From: Pseudomonas fluorescens
Lineage (GTDB): Bacteria > Pseudomonadota > Gammaproteobacteria > Pseudomonadales > Pseudomonadaceae
Assembly: GCF_002022275.1 (NCBI RefSeq)
Contig: NZ_MSDF01000050.1
Coordinates: forward strand, 1 to 45,620
Direction: 5' to 3'
DNA length: 45,620 nucleotides
Part shown: piece by piece, positions 15,737-23,851 of the stretch
How the letters are laid out: every line of letters starts with the position of its first letter
How positions within the stretch are numbered: position 1 is the stretch's first letter
The notes under the pieces: generated by a model
What the model was told of the DNA's origin: nothing
The model's database searches: none
The model's input: only the letters and a program-made list of their open reading frames with translations
Position numbers and translations under genes: made by a program

Positions 15737-17323
15737 TTAGAACACCACGCCCTGGCTGCGCAGGTAGTCGTCATAGGTGCCGCTGAAGTCGATCACGCCG
15801 CTTGGGCTCAGCTCGATGATGCGGGTGGCCAGGGACGATACGAACTCACGGTCGTGGCTGACGAAAATCAGCGTGCCCGGGTAGTTTTCCAGCGCCAGGT
15901 TCAGTGCTTCGATGGATTCCATGTCCAAGTGGTTGGTCGGTTCGTCCATGATCAGCACGTTCGGCTTTTGCAGGATCAGCTTGCCGAACAGCATGCGGCC
16001 TTGCTCACCACCGGAGATGACCTTGACCGACTTGAGGATCTCGTCGTTGGAAAACAGCATGCGGCCCAGAGTGCCACGAATCACTTGCTCGCCCTGGGTC
16101 CACTGGCCCATCCAGTCGAACAGGCTCATGTCGTCTTCGAAGTCGGACGCGTGGTCCTGGGCGTAGTAGCCCAGTTCCGCGGCGTCGGTCCACTTGATGC
16201 TGCCGGCGTCCGGGGTCAGTTCGTTGACCAGGGTGCGCAGCAGGGTGGTCTTGCCGATACCGTTCGGGCCGATGATGGCGACGCGCTCGCCGGCTTCAAC
16301 CTGGAAGCTGAAGTCCTTGAACAGCGGCTTGCCGTCGAAGCCTTTGGCCATGCGATCAACGATGACCGCCTGGCGGTGCAGCTTTTTGGTTTGTTCGAAG
16401 CGGATGAACGGGCTCACGCGGCTCGACGGCTTGACTTCGGCCAGCTGGATCTTGTCGATTGCCTTGGCACGGGAGGTGGCCTGCTTGGCTTTCGAGGCGT
16501 TGGCCGAGAAGCGGCTGACGAAGGATTGCAGTTCGGAGATCTGCGCCTTCTTCTTGGCGTTGTCCGACAGCAGTTGCTCGCGGGACTGGGTCGCCACGGT
16601 CATGTACTCGTCGTAGTTGCCCGGGAACAGGCGCAGCTCGCCGTAGTCCAGGTCAGCCATGTGGGTGCACACGCTGTTCAGGAAGTGACGGTCGTGAGAG
16701 ATGATGATCATCAGGCTCGAACGCTGGGTCAGGATGTTTTCCAGCCAGCGAATGGTGTTGATGTCCAAGTGGTTGGTCGGTTCGTCGAGCAACAGCACTT
16801 CAGGGTCGGAGAACAGTGCCTGCGCCAGCAATACGCGCAGTTTCCAGCCTGGGGACACTTCACTCATCGGGCCGAAGTGCTGTTCCAGGGGGATACCCAG
16901 CCCCAGCAACAGTTCACCGGCGCGGGATTCGGCGGTGTAGCCGTCCATCTCGGCGAATTCGGTTTCCAGCTCGGCCACGGCCATGCCGTCGTCTTCGCTC
17001 ATTTCCGGCAGCGAGTAGATGCGGTCGCGCTCGGCCTTGACCTTCCACAGCTCCTCGTGGCCCATGATCACGGTGTCGAGCACGGTGAATTCTTCGTAGG
17101 CGAACTGGTCCTGACGCAGTTTACCCAGGCGTACATTGGGCTCCAGCATGACCTGGCCGCCGGACGGATCAAGGTCGCCGCCGAGGATTTTCATGAAGGT
17201 CGACTTGCCGCAACCGTTGGCACCGATCAAACCATAACGGTTGCCAGCGCCGAACTTGACCGAGACGTTCTCGAAGAGCGGCTTGGCGCCGAACTGCATG
17301 GTGATGTTAGCTGTGGAGATCAA
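15737..17323 (-). CDS. ybiT: ABC-F family ATPase YbiT
   Basis: A soluble 528-residue twin-ATPase of the ABC-F family, which binds the ribosome and modulates translation. First cassette: Walker A GANGCGKST, degenerate signature VSPGWKLRVL and Walker B LLLDEPTNHLD. Second cassette: GPNGIGKTT, signature ISGGEQGRML and LIMDEPTNHLD. Between them is the charged linker with FVSRFSANASKAKQATSRAK. From memory of the E. coli protein, the sequence follows YbiT closely from end to end. The start is a TTG at 17323 with AGGTAAAG about 6-8 bases upstream. An integrase remnant stops just 20 bases upstream, so the ybiT promoter must lie within or beyond the inserted DNA. Confidence 0.95.
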   Translation of the reverse strand: MISTANITMQFGAKPLFENVSVKFGAGNRYGLIGANGCGKSTFMKILGGDLDPSGGQVMLEPNVRLGKLRQDQFAYEEFTVLDTVIMGHEELWKVKAERDRIYSLPEMSEDDGMAVAELETEFAEMDGYTAESRAGELLLGLGIPLEQHFGPMSEVSPGWKLRVLLAQALFSDPEVLLLDEPTNHLDINTIRWLENILTQRSSLMIIISHDRHFLNSVCTHMADLDYGELRLFPGNYDEYMTVATQSREQLLSDNAKKKAQISELQSFVSRFSANASKAKQATSRAKAIDKIQLAEVKPSSRVSPFIRFEQTKKLHRQAVIVDRMAKGFDGKPLFKDFSFQVEAGERVAIIGPNGIGKTTLLRTLVNELTPDAGSIKWTDAAELGYYAQDHASDFEDDMSLFDWMGQWTQGEQVIRGTLGRMLFSNDEILKSVKVISGGEQGRMLFGKLILQKPNVLIMDEPTNHLDMESIEALNLALENYPGTLIFVSHDREFVSSLATRIIELSPSGVIDFSGTYDDYLRSQGVVF

Positions 17324-17343
17324 TTACTTTACCTATCAATAGC

Positions 17344-17860
17344 TTAGGGTGCGCTTATTTGAGCTGGGACCAATTTGGGACCAATCTGGAGCTTTTCCAT
17401 TTCGCTCCAGTCCGAGCTTGAGTTGATCCAACGCGCATAAGTCGAGAGCAGCATCTGCACACTATGGCCGAGCTGCTGGGAGATGAAGGCGGGGTTCATG
17501 CCAGACATAATGCATATTGTCGCATAGGTGTGACGACAGTTGTATGGCGGCCGACGACGGATGTTCAACGTTTTCAGCTTCGGAATCCATTGCTTGTGAA
17601 GGTCGGGTGTCTGTTTCACGTACTCTGAATTCTTCGATGGCGGAAAAATGAAGGGCGTGCATAGCGCGGTCATTCAACAAAACAAAGCGGTCACCTCCCG
17701 TTTTCGTGCGCTCTACCACTTCTCCCAGGGCGATCCCACGACACACATGGGCCGTCCTCTTCTCTTCGTCAACCGCATCCCACCGCAAGGTCAGGGCTTC
17801 GGACAGACGCAAACCTGAAAAAAACACACACTCAAAAAGCGCCGCATAGCTGACCTGCAT
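17344..17860 (-). pseudogene. Tyrosine recombinase (phage-type integrase), truncated and frameshifted
   Basis: Two overlapping minus-strand frames together form the catalytic half of a tyrosine integrase. The upstream frame (from 17860) holds the first catalytic Arg box, FFSGLRLSEALTLRWDAVD, and runs to LLNDRAMHAL. The match then continues in another frame with PPSKNSEYVK, PPYNCRHTYATICIMSGMNP (second box with RH), QQLGH and the Tyr box LLSTYARWI. The shift lies around 17635-17665. The N-terminal core-binding half is missing; a stop precedes the remaining frame a few codons upstream. The gene is therefore dead. It marks an old integration next to the start of ybiT, and it sits beside the AvrRpt2-like gene. 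Confidence 0.88.
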
Positions 17861-17932
17861 TCGTGGTCGCGAAAATCAACATGGCGAATTCCGTAGCATA
17901 TCAACTGGGGGCTATGGCGATTCGCCCGACCT

Positions 17933-17985
17933 GCCACCTTGCGCAAAATCGCAAGGTGGCTGCCCAACACACCCAGTGTGTTGGG
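17933..17985. other. Two adjacent perfect hairpins between integrase remnant and protease gene
   Basis: The first stem is 11 bp: GCCACCTTGCG 17933-17943 with CGCAAGGTGGC 17950-17960, loop CAAAAT. The second is 10 bp: CCCAACACAC 17963-17972 with GTGTGTTGGG 17976-17985, loop CCA. They are separated by two bases. Neither is followed by a T run on either strand. The pair lies just past the stop codon of the protease gene (minus strand), so it may protect or end its mRNA, or be a leftover recombination structure. Confidence 0.7.
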
Positions 17986-17995
17986 TAGACGCTTA

Positions 17996-18790
17996 CTAAG
18001 CACTCAATGCAATCGCAGAGTTAACGTCTATGTTGTCCGAGCCGGAACTCCGATGGGTATTCTTTAAGTAATCAAGCGGAAGCCATTCAGGAGCAGCATT
18101 TTTTTTGGCAGGATCTTGTACACAAATCTGCTGGGACGGATGATCAACGCCCACTACTACCACTGCGTGCCCTAAGCTTAATAAGTCAAAGGATCCCATC
18201 ACAATAAATGGACCGTGCCGATCCAGTAGATTCCCTATAGATCCACTGTCTTCAGGAACGATTTTATGGCCAACGCCTACAAATCCATTGTCTTCCATTA
18301 TCTGTAGGCCCTCTCGACTTCCGAAGGACAGTTTTTTGCCTAACAAGGGAAGGCCGCGAGCCTTTGTGACTGTTTCCCCCGACGGTTTGTATTCCTCGCC
18401 ATATTTACCCTGAAGTACCATTTTCATTGCTGCATACCAGCAATCAGCCATGCGCGTTTGGCGATGACCAGGCAAAGGGTCGAAGTATGTAGGATCTTGC
18501 GGTGCAGATTTGCTCGAGGAGCCTGCGTCGTGTCGGCCACCGCCACGAAGGGTCACCTTGTCACCTTGCGGTGTATTTAGCTCATTGTTTTCATTGAATT
18601 TTGCCATTAATAATGCATTTGCGCGCGGCATGACGCGCGGCTTGGATAGAGATGCTCCTGGACTCGGAGGTAACATCATCTCGGTGTCATTTCTCGCTGT
18701 TGGAGGAGCCGCAGGCGCCGGTTTGTCAGTTGCTTCAACAGTCAAAGGGTAAATACTGACGCCCGGACGCGATGTATTAATAGGGTTCAT
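17996..18790 (-). CDS. Papain-like cysteine protease, AvrRpt2-like (C70/C39-type) putative effector
   Basis: 264 residues. The first 100 or so are Pro/Ser/Thr-rich and look disordered, as in type III secreted effectors. A papain-like domain follows. The candidate catalytic triad is Cys117 in RMADCWYAAMKMVLQ, His208 in LGHAVVVVGV and Asp226 in CVQDPAK. The Pseudomonas syringae effector AvrRpt2 (C122, H208, D226) has the same arrangement and a similar total length. The AvrRpt2 self-cleavage sequence is not recognisable. ATG 18790 has AGAGG 9 bases before it. I saw no hrp box upstream. The gene is AT-richer than its neighbours and lies beside a dead integrase, which points to horizontal gain. 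A bacteriocin-processing-type C39 role is the main alternative. Confidence 0.78.
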   Translation of the reverse strand: MNPINTSRPGVSIYPLTVEATDKPAPAAPPTARNDTEMMLPPSPGASLSKPRVMPRANALLMAKFNENNELNTPQGDKVTLRGGGRHDAGSSSKSAPQDPTYFDPLPGHRQTRMADCWYAAMKMVLQGKYGEEYKPSGETVTKARGLPLLGKKLSFGSREGLQIMEDNGFVGVGHKIVPEDSGSIGNLLDRHGPFIVMGSFDLLSLGHAVVVVGVDHPSQQICVQDPAKKNAAPEWLPLDYLKNTHRSSGSDNIDVNSAIALSA

Positions 18791-19189
18791 GTGAAATTAC
18801 CTCTACGCATTAAATACAGCGATTATTTTTTCTTGACACTATTTCCCATCCTTGATGATCGAGGTTCTAAACTGCATTTGACACGGGTCGCTATAAACAA
18901 CCAGTACCGATCGGATCTTGTGGAGCTGCCCGACTCACACCTGCTTATGCCTTAACCTTGCAAGCAGGTTTCCACTGAATTGTCGTTACTTTGTTTGCTT
19001 CACAAAAATAACGACGAAATGATGAGTGGTGTGGAGCGCAGAACAGTTCCGTCAAACTGGCCTCATTTCATAAATTTTATGAATGCCTATTCGCGGTGTC
19101 TCAGCCGGCCGAGGCCACCAGAGTGATGCCCGTGCTGGACCAGCTCTGGTCAGTTGCCTGCAAGTTGCGATTACTCAATGATGGAAGCC
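18791..19189. other. Gene-poor 399-bp stretch upstream of the AvrRpt2-like gene
   Basis: I see no convincing coding region. The first 200 bases are AT-rich and would carry the promoter of the protease gene; a TGTCAA / TATTTA pair spaced 16 bases apart on the minus strand is a weak candidate. A 7-bp inverted repeat (GTCGTTA 18982-18988 with TAACGAC 19009-19015) lies further out. Base composition returns to GC-rich after about 19090, which may mark the edge of the acquired segment. Confidence 0.5.
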
Positions 19190-20443
19190 TCAAGGGCCAG
19201 CTGGTTTTCGTAGCGTTTTGAGAGCAGGGAAGGATGGTTTCGTTAAGGTCTCCGGCATGGCCAGCCACAGCAGCGCCAGGGCCACCGTTGCCACACCGGC
19301 AAGGGTCAGGAATGCGGCATTGTAGCTGGCCTGTTGCACGACGAAGCCGGCCAGGCTGCTGCTCAATGCGGCGCCAAGGCCGAACACGGTCGACAGTGCA
19401 CCGAGGCTGACATTGAAGCGCCCGGTGCCTTGGGTCAGGTCCTTGACGATCACCGGGAACAGCGCACCGAAAATCCCCGCGCCGATACCGTCGAGCATTT
19501 GCACGGCTACCAGCCAGTAGGGGTCGCTGGACAAGGTATAGAGCACGCCGCGCAGGGGCAGAATCAGGAAACCCGCCAGCAGCAACGGTTTACGCCCCCA
19601 CACATCCGCCTTCAGCCCCACCAGCCAGGCCATCGGCACCATGACCAGTTGCGCCGCGACGATACACGCCGATGTCAGCGGCGTGGCCATTTGCAGGTTT
19701 ATCTGTGCCAGCTTCTGGCTGACCAGCGGCAGCATGGCGGCATTGGCCAAGTGAAATAGCGCGCAGCAGATGGCGAACAGCAGCAAGGGCCGATTGGCCA
19801 GCAGTACCTTGATGCCGGAGGGTTGCTCGTGATCGCTGCTGTGGGCCGGGTCAAAACCCCGCGCAACCTCATGGTCGATCGCCGCCGCCGACACACAGCT
19901 CACCGCCACGATGCTGGCGACTGCCATAAAGGCCATCAGGTAAAACACGACGACCGGCCCGTACAGATACGCCAGGCCACCGGCCAGCAATGCCGCCACG
20001 GCGTTGCCGGCATGGTTGAAGGTTTCGTTGCGTCCGGTTCGGCGGGTGAAGGCGCGCGGCCCGGTGATCCCCAGGGAAATCGCGGAAATCGCTGGGGCGA
20101 ATACAGAAGCGGCAACCGCGCTGGCGGCCTGGGTCAGCGCCACCCAGCTGAATGAGCTGACAAACGGCAGCAGCAAGCAACTGAGCGTCACCAGAATCGC
20201 GGCAATCGCAATCACTGCGCGCTTGCTGCGGGTGCGATCGATCAATGCGCCCGCTGGGCCTTGGGTGATCAGCGCGGCGATGCCGGCCAGGGTCATGACC
20301 ACGCCGATGCTGGCCGGGTCCCACTTGTGCACTGCCAGCAGGTAGATCGCCAGATAGGGCCCGAGGCCGTCACGCACATCCGCCAGGAAAAAATTCAGAC
20401 CGTCGAGGGACAAGGTGGTGCGCAGGTCGGAGTGAAAAGCCAC
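19190..20443 (-). CDS. MFS transporter
   Basis: A 417-residue polytopic inner-membrane protein with about twelve hydrophobic segments. The first intracellular loop is present as GALIDRTRSKRAV. The second half carries LKADVWGRKPLLL, the corresponding loop 8-9 motif. It resembles Pseudomonas MFS_1 proteins of unknown substrate. The start is GTG 20443 (MAFHSDLRTTLS), with AAAGAG eight bases before it; no ATG fits near the first helix. It is divergent from the methyltransferase gene across 155 bases, so the two may share control. Confidence 0.87.
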   Translation of the reverse strand: MAFHSDLRTTLSLDGLNFFLADVRDGLGPYLAIYLLAVHKWDPASIGVVMTLAGIAALITQGPAGALIDRTRSKRAVIAIAAILVTLSCLLLPFVSSFSWVALTQAASAVAASVFAPAISAISLGITGPRAFTRRTGRNETFNHAGNAVAALLAGGLAYLYGPVVVFYLMAFMAVASIVAVSCVSAAAIDHEVARGFDPAHSSDHEQPSGIKVLLANRPLLLFAICCALFHLANAAMLPLVSQKLAQINLQMATPLTSACIVAAQLVMVPMAWLVGLKADVWGRKPLLLAGFLILPLRGVLYTLSSDPYWLVAVQMLDGIGAGIFGALFPVIVKDLTQGTGRFNVSLGALSTVFGLGAALSSSLAGFVVQQASYNAAFLTLAGVATVALALLWLAMPETLTKPSFPALKTLRKPAGP

Positions 20444-20598
20444 GGCAAACTCTTTATCTGGCGGCGTTCAATGGCTGAACGCCTATTGGCTTAGTGACCA
20501 GTGGGTTTTGCCATAAGTTTCGCGGGCATTGAGGGTTTCGTCCGACAGCTATTTGGCTTATTTTCCGACACCCGCTGTATTGAATATCTGGAGACGCA

Positions 20599-21411
20599 AT
20601 GGACATGCCCTCAGCCCAACAGGCCATTAGCCACAATAAAGACGCCTGGGACGCATCCGCCACGCTGCACAAAGGCACCGACACCTGGAAAACACTGCTG
20701 GAAGCGGTAAAACGTGCGGACTTTTCCTGCCTGGACCCGACCATCACCGCGCGGCTGCACGCTGTCGGCATTGCCGGCAAGGATGTGGTGCAACTGTGCT
20801 GTAACAATGGTCGGGAAAGCCTGTCGTTGTTCGGCCTGGGCGCCCGCTCTGTGGTTGGCGTCGACCAGTCCGGCGCCTTTTTGCAGCAAGCACGGGAGCT
20901 GGCTGACGTTTCACCCCACACCCCCGACTTCATTGAAACCGATATCCATCACTTGCCTGAGCGTCTGCTCGGCCGGTTTGATGTCGCCCTGGTGACGATT
21001 GGTGTGCTGAACTGGATGCCGGACGTCGCGCTGTTTATGCGTCATGCGGCCAGTACGCTGAAGCCCGGTGGCACGCTGGTGATCTATGAAACCCACCCGT
21101 TCCTGGAAATGTTCGACCCGCGAGCCGCCACCCCGATGTTGCCCGACAGTTCCTATTTCAAGCGCGACCCCTTCGTGCTGCAGTCGTCGATTGTCTACGA
21201 AGGCGAGGCGGACGTTGCCGGGCCGACGTCCTACTGGTATGTGCACACCTTGGGCAGCGTGGTCAGCGGGGCGATTGCCGCGCAGTTGCAGATTGATCAT
21301 TTGCAGGAGTATGCGCATTCCAATCGCGAGGAGCTCTACGACAAGTATCAGCACCAAGCGGCACAACTGCCGCTGTGCTACACCTTGACCGCCACCAAAC
21401 GCCCCGCATGA
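20599..21411 (+). CDS. Class I SAM-dependent methyltransferase
   Basis: 270 residues, soluble. Motif I reads VVQLCCNNGRESLSL near 73-87, with Asn in place of the usual first Gly; the motif II acidic residue is in VVGVDQS; motif post-I/III are IETDIHHLPE and FDVALVTIGVLNWM; KPGGTLVIYETHPF follows. This matches Methyltransf_25/11-type enzymes. The substrate is unknown. ATG 20599 follows GGAG with suitable spacing. The gene is divergent from an MFS transporter. Confidence 0.88.
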   Translation: MDMPSAQQAISHNKDAWDASATLHKGTDTWKTLLEAVKRADFSCLDPTITARLHAVGIAGKDVVQLCCNNGRESLSLFGLGARSVVGVDQSGAFLQQARELADVSPHTPDFIETDIHHLPERLLGRFDVALVTIGVLNWMPDVALFMRHAASTLKPGGTLVIYETHPFLEMFDPRAATPMLPDSSYFKRDPFVLQSSIVYEGEADVAGPTSYWYVHTLGSVVSGAIAAQLQIDHLQEYAHSNREELYDKYQHQAAQLPLCYTLTATKRPA

Positions 21412-21428
21412 GACTTTTTTGCGCGCGC

Positions 21429-21455
21429 AAAAAAAAGCCCGCGAGAGAGGCGGGC
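21429..21455 (-). terminator. Intrinsic terminator of the TIGR03067-like gene
   Basis: On the minus strand GCCCGC (21450-21455) and GCGGGC (21437-21442) form a 6-bp stem with a 7-base loop, followed by eight T (21429-21436). It lies 93 bases past the stop of the minus-strand gene and close to the end of the convergent methyltransferase gene. Confidence 0.75.
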
Positions 21456-21547
21456 CAAGTGATTCACTGGAGTAGGTGGCCTTACCCTATGCCCGGAGAA
21501 GTGAAGACGGTGTGAAAACCGTGTCGCAACTTCGGAAGGTCGACGGT

Positions 21548-21934
21548 TCAGGCCCTGCGTACAAATGTGCGCATGGTCTCTCCAGGGCCTGTACTGAAGG
21601 TGCTTGGTCTTGGCATGCCTTCGTCCGCCGCGATAAACACAAATTCGTCCCCTTCGAGGCGATAGCTGGCGGGTAACAACTTGCCGGCGTCATCGCCCAT
21701 CGAATCCACCCAGGTGATGCTTTTGGGTGTTGTGCTGCTGTCCAGCAAAAACCGGCCGGCGAGCAATACATCGCCGCTGATGGTGGTGACTTCGAATCGA
21801 TCATCTTTGATGGTCGTGAGCGCGCCGGGAGCACTGTGTGCGTCCACTGGGTTGAGAACGCCACTGTCTTCGAGGGAAGTCTGCTCCCACGTTCCTTGAA
21901 GTGTCTGATAGTCCGGATCTGAAATGAACGACAT
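21548..21934 (-). CDS. Small TIGR03067-like (lipocalin-like) protein
   Basis: 128 residues. The opening LQGTWEQTSLEDSGV, the mid KDDRFEVTTISGDVLLAGRF, PKSITWV and the closing YRLEGDEFVFIAADEG and MPRPSTFSTGPGE follow the pattern of the TIGR03067 family. That small beta-barrel-like domain is best known from Planctomycetes and its function is unknown. No signal peptide is seen. ATG 21934 is chosen because AGGGAGT lies 5-6 bases upstream; an extended frame adds eight residues without a ribosome-binding site. It is flanked by its own terminator and stands alone. Confidence 0.75.
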   Translation of the reverse strand: MSFISDPDYQTLQGTWEQTSLEDSGVLNPVDAHSAPGALTTIKDDRFEVTTISGDVLLAGRFLLDSSTTPKSITWVDSMGDDAGKLLPASYRLEGDEFVFIAADEGMPRPSTFSTGPGETMRTFVRRA

Positions 21935-22277
21935 GCAAACTCCCTGTACCGGGCACAAACGTGTGCTCGTTTAAAGGGCTCAATTGTATCTCCAGCGATG
22001 CGCGAGCGCGCCATTCGCGCATTTTTGGTCTGTTTAGACGTAATTTACTAATGATTTGACCACGCTTCTGGCAAGATGTGCAGGTTTGAACCGTCATCGA
22101 CATGAAATAGGAATAATCTCTAAATCGCGTCGGACTTTTCGTAAAGTTAAGTGGTCAGACTGCCATTGATCATGTTTATTCGGGGCGTTGTCCCTGATTC
22201 CCACGCTTACCGGGCTTTTAAGACTCGAACGCCAGGCATGTATGGCTTTTTGACGTCAATTTTAAGGTGTTCTAATT
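21935..22277. other. 343-bp intergenic region upstream of wzz-like gene
   Basis: No gene seen. It holds an orphan terminator-like hairpin at 21998-22026, an AT-rich stretch around 22030-22180 suited to promoters, and a palindrome TTGACGTCAA at 22250-22259 just before the ribosome-binding site of the wzz-like gene. I found no JUMPstart/ops element, which often precedes polysaccharide loci. Confidence 0.5.
21998..22026 (+). terminator. Orphan intrinsic terminator-like hairpin
   Basis: ATGCGCGA (21998-22005), a 9-base loop, TCGCGCAT (22015-22022), then a run of five T. It is oriented for plus-strand transcription, yet no plus-strand gene ends nearby: the methyltransferase gene ends almost 600 bases earlier, across a minus-strand gene. 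It may end antisense readthrough or an unannotated small RNA. Confidence 0.55.
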
Positions 22278-23609
22278 TTGAATCCAACTTCCCCGCGCAA
22301 CGCGTCTGCAGCGTCAGACGAAATTGACTTGTTTGAAATGTTTCACGCGATCTGGCGGCAGAGAATATTGATAGTGGGGTGTACGGTTCTCGTGGGGTTG
22401 CTGGGTGCAGGCTATGCATTTCAGTCGCCCAGGGTGTATGAGGTGAGCAGTGTGCTCCGCCCGGCAGCAATCAACGAGCTGGATGCGTTGAACCGTTCTG
22501 AAGTCTACAAGTTGCCCCCCGCCGATGCACTCGCCAAGGTTGGCACGCAGTTGGATTCTTATGGGGTTCGCCTGGATTTCTTCCGCAGTCACAAAGAACT
22601 GTTCGAGGCGTTCCAGAAACCGGGGCAAACACTCGAGCAAAGTTTTGAAAGTTTTAACCGAAACTCCGTCAATGTGGTGTTCCCGGACCCGCGCAAGTCC
22701 GAAGCGCCCGGCAGTTTCGTCCAGTTGCAATTGCAATACCCGTCAGACATAAACGGGGTGGCGATTCTCAACGGTTTCGTTGACTACGCCATTGCCGCAG
22801 AACGAGAACAAGTCGGTGCCGACCTCAAGGTCATTGTTAACAACCGCCTGACTGAGCTCAAGGGCAAGATCGACGCGGCTCGCGCCAATTACGAGACCCA
22901 AAAAGAATCCAAAATTGCCACGCTGCTTGAGGCCGACCGGACCAAGCGTGCGCGATTGCAAGATGAACTCAGCGGGCTTCGCCTGCAGATGAAAATGGAG
23001 CGCACCGACCGCCTGACCGAGTTGGCCGAAGCGATTTCGATTGCCAAGTCGATGGGCATCAGGACGCCCACCACACCTTCGGCTATGGGGGATGGTAAAC
23101 GCGACGGCTCCGGTCAAATGATGCGGACCGAGGTCAGCAACCAGAAAATCCCCCTGTATTTCCTCGGCACTGAAGCGTTGGAGGCTGAGCGTAGCGCGCT
23201 GCAGCAGCGCACCAGCGATGACTTCACCAGTAATCGCATCGCCGAGATCAGCAAAGAGCTTCGATTGCTCGAATCCAACCGAGAAGTCGAGACGCTGCAA
23301 AAACGCTCGAACGAGGATATTTTCCTGCGGGACGTCGAACCGCTGCGTGCCGAAGTCGCCAGGTTGAAGGGCCTCAACATCGATATGACCCGCTTGAAAC
23401 TGGTGTCCATCGACCGCCGTGCTCAGGAGCCGTTGTCTCCGATCAAGCCGAAAAAAATGCTGATCATTGCGGGAAGTCTGGTCGTCGGGCTGTTTCTGGG
23501 TGTTCTGGCAGCGTTGATCCGTTACTTCATATTGACGCATCGCGCCGCCCGGCTTGATACGGCAAGGGGTGCTCGTACGGGCCGTGAGGACGAGCAGCCA
23601 CTCCTGTAA
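22278..23609 (+). CDS. Wzz/FepE-type polysaccharide chain-length determinant
   Basis: 443 residues, inner membrane. The N-terminal DEIDLFEMFHAIWRQRI leads into a first membrane helix (about 30-48). A large periplasmic part with long coiled-coil stretches (150-380) follows, then a second helix near 392-415 preceded by the Pro-rich motif EPLSPIKPKK typical of polysaccharide co-polymerases. Such proteins set O-antigen or exopolysaccharide length together with Wzy. The size is above that of enteric Wzz (about 325) and nearer to larger Pseudomonas forms. The start is TTG 22278, eight bases after AAGGTG; no ATG lies before the conserved N terminus. It neighbours lpxO, and both act on LPS, but a hairpin at 23622-23646 separates them. 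Confidence 0.88.
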   Translation: MNPTSPRNASAASDEIDLFEMFHAIWRQRILIVGCTVLVGLLGAGYAFQSPRVYEVSSVLRPAAINELDALNRSEVYKLPPADALAKVGTQLDSYGVRLDFFRSHKELFEAFQKPGQTLEQSFESFNRNSVNVVFPDPRKSEAPGSFVQLQLQYPSDINGVAILNGFVDYAIAAEREQVGADLKVIVNNRLTELKGKIDAARANYETQKESKIATLLEADRTKRARLQDELSGLRLQMKMERTDRLTELAEAISIAKSMGIRTPTTPSAMGDGKRDGSGQMMRTEVSNQKIPLYFLGTEALEAERSALQQRTSDDFTSNRIAEISKELRLLESNREVETLQKRSNEDIFLRDVEPLRAEVARLKGLNIDMTRLKLVSIDRRAQEPLSPIKPKKMLIIAGSLVVGLFLGVLAALIRYFILTHRAARLDTARGARTGREDEQPLL

Positions 23610-23621
23610 AACGTCAGGTAA

Positions 23622-23646
23622 GTGGGCGTGCGCAAGGCACGCCCAC
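23622..23646. other. Perfect 10-bp hairpin after wzz-like gene
   Basis: GTGGGCGTGC (23622-23631), loop GCAAG, GCACGCCCAC (23637-23646). It lies 12 bases after the stop codon without a T run. Probably a terminator or 3'-end stabiliser of the wzz-like mRNA. Confidence 0.6.
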
Positions 23647-23851
23647 GCTGAACACAGAAGGTTCTGTGGACAGGTTTTCACAATTCTTAGTTAACCTTTG
23701 GTTACAAACTGTGGCTAAATAACTGCCAATGACCTTGAACCGATTTGTCTCAAGCCGGCTCGGGCGACCATGTGTAATTGTGATTTCAGGTGCTGCTTTT
23801 AAATCCTCGGCCGTTGTGGGCTCGCAGGAGCAGCCTGTTCTCTACTGACTT

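Noticed and set aside
15602..17347. 581-codon plus-strand open frame opposite ybiT
   Set aside because: It is the antisense of a strongly conserved ABC-F gene; its composition is rich in Val, Gly, His and Gln as expected of such shadows.
18791..18960. Possible hrp box for the AvrRpt2-like gene
   Set aside because: GGTTCT at 18863 resembles one half in reverse, but no matching GTGG half lies at the required distance.
22130..22277. JUMPstart/ops element before the wzz-like gene
   Set aside because: No GGCGGTAGC-like core is present.
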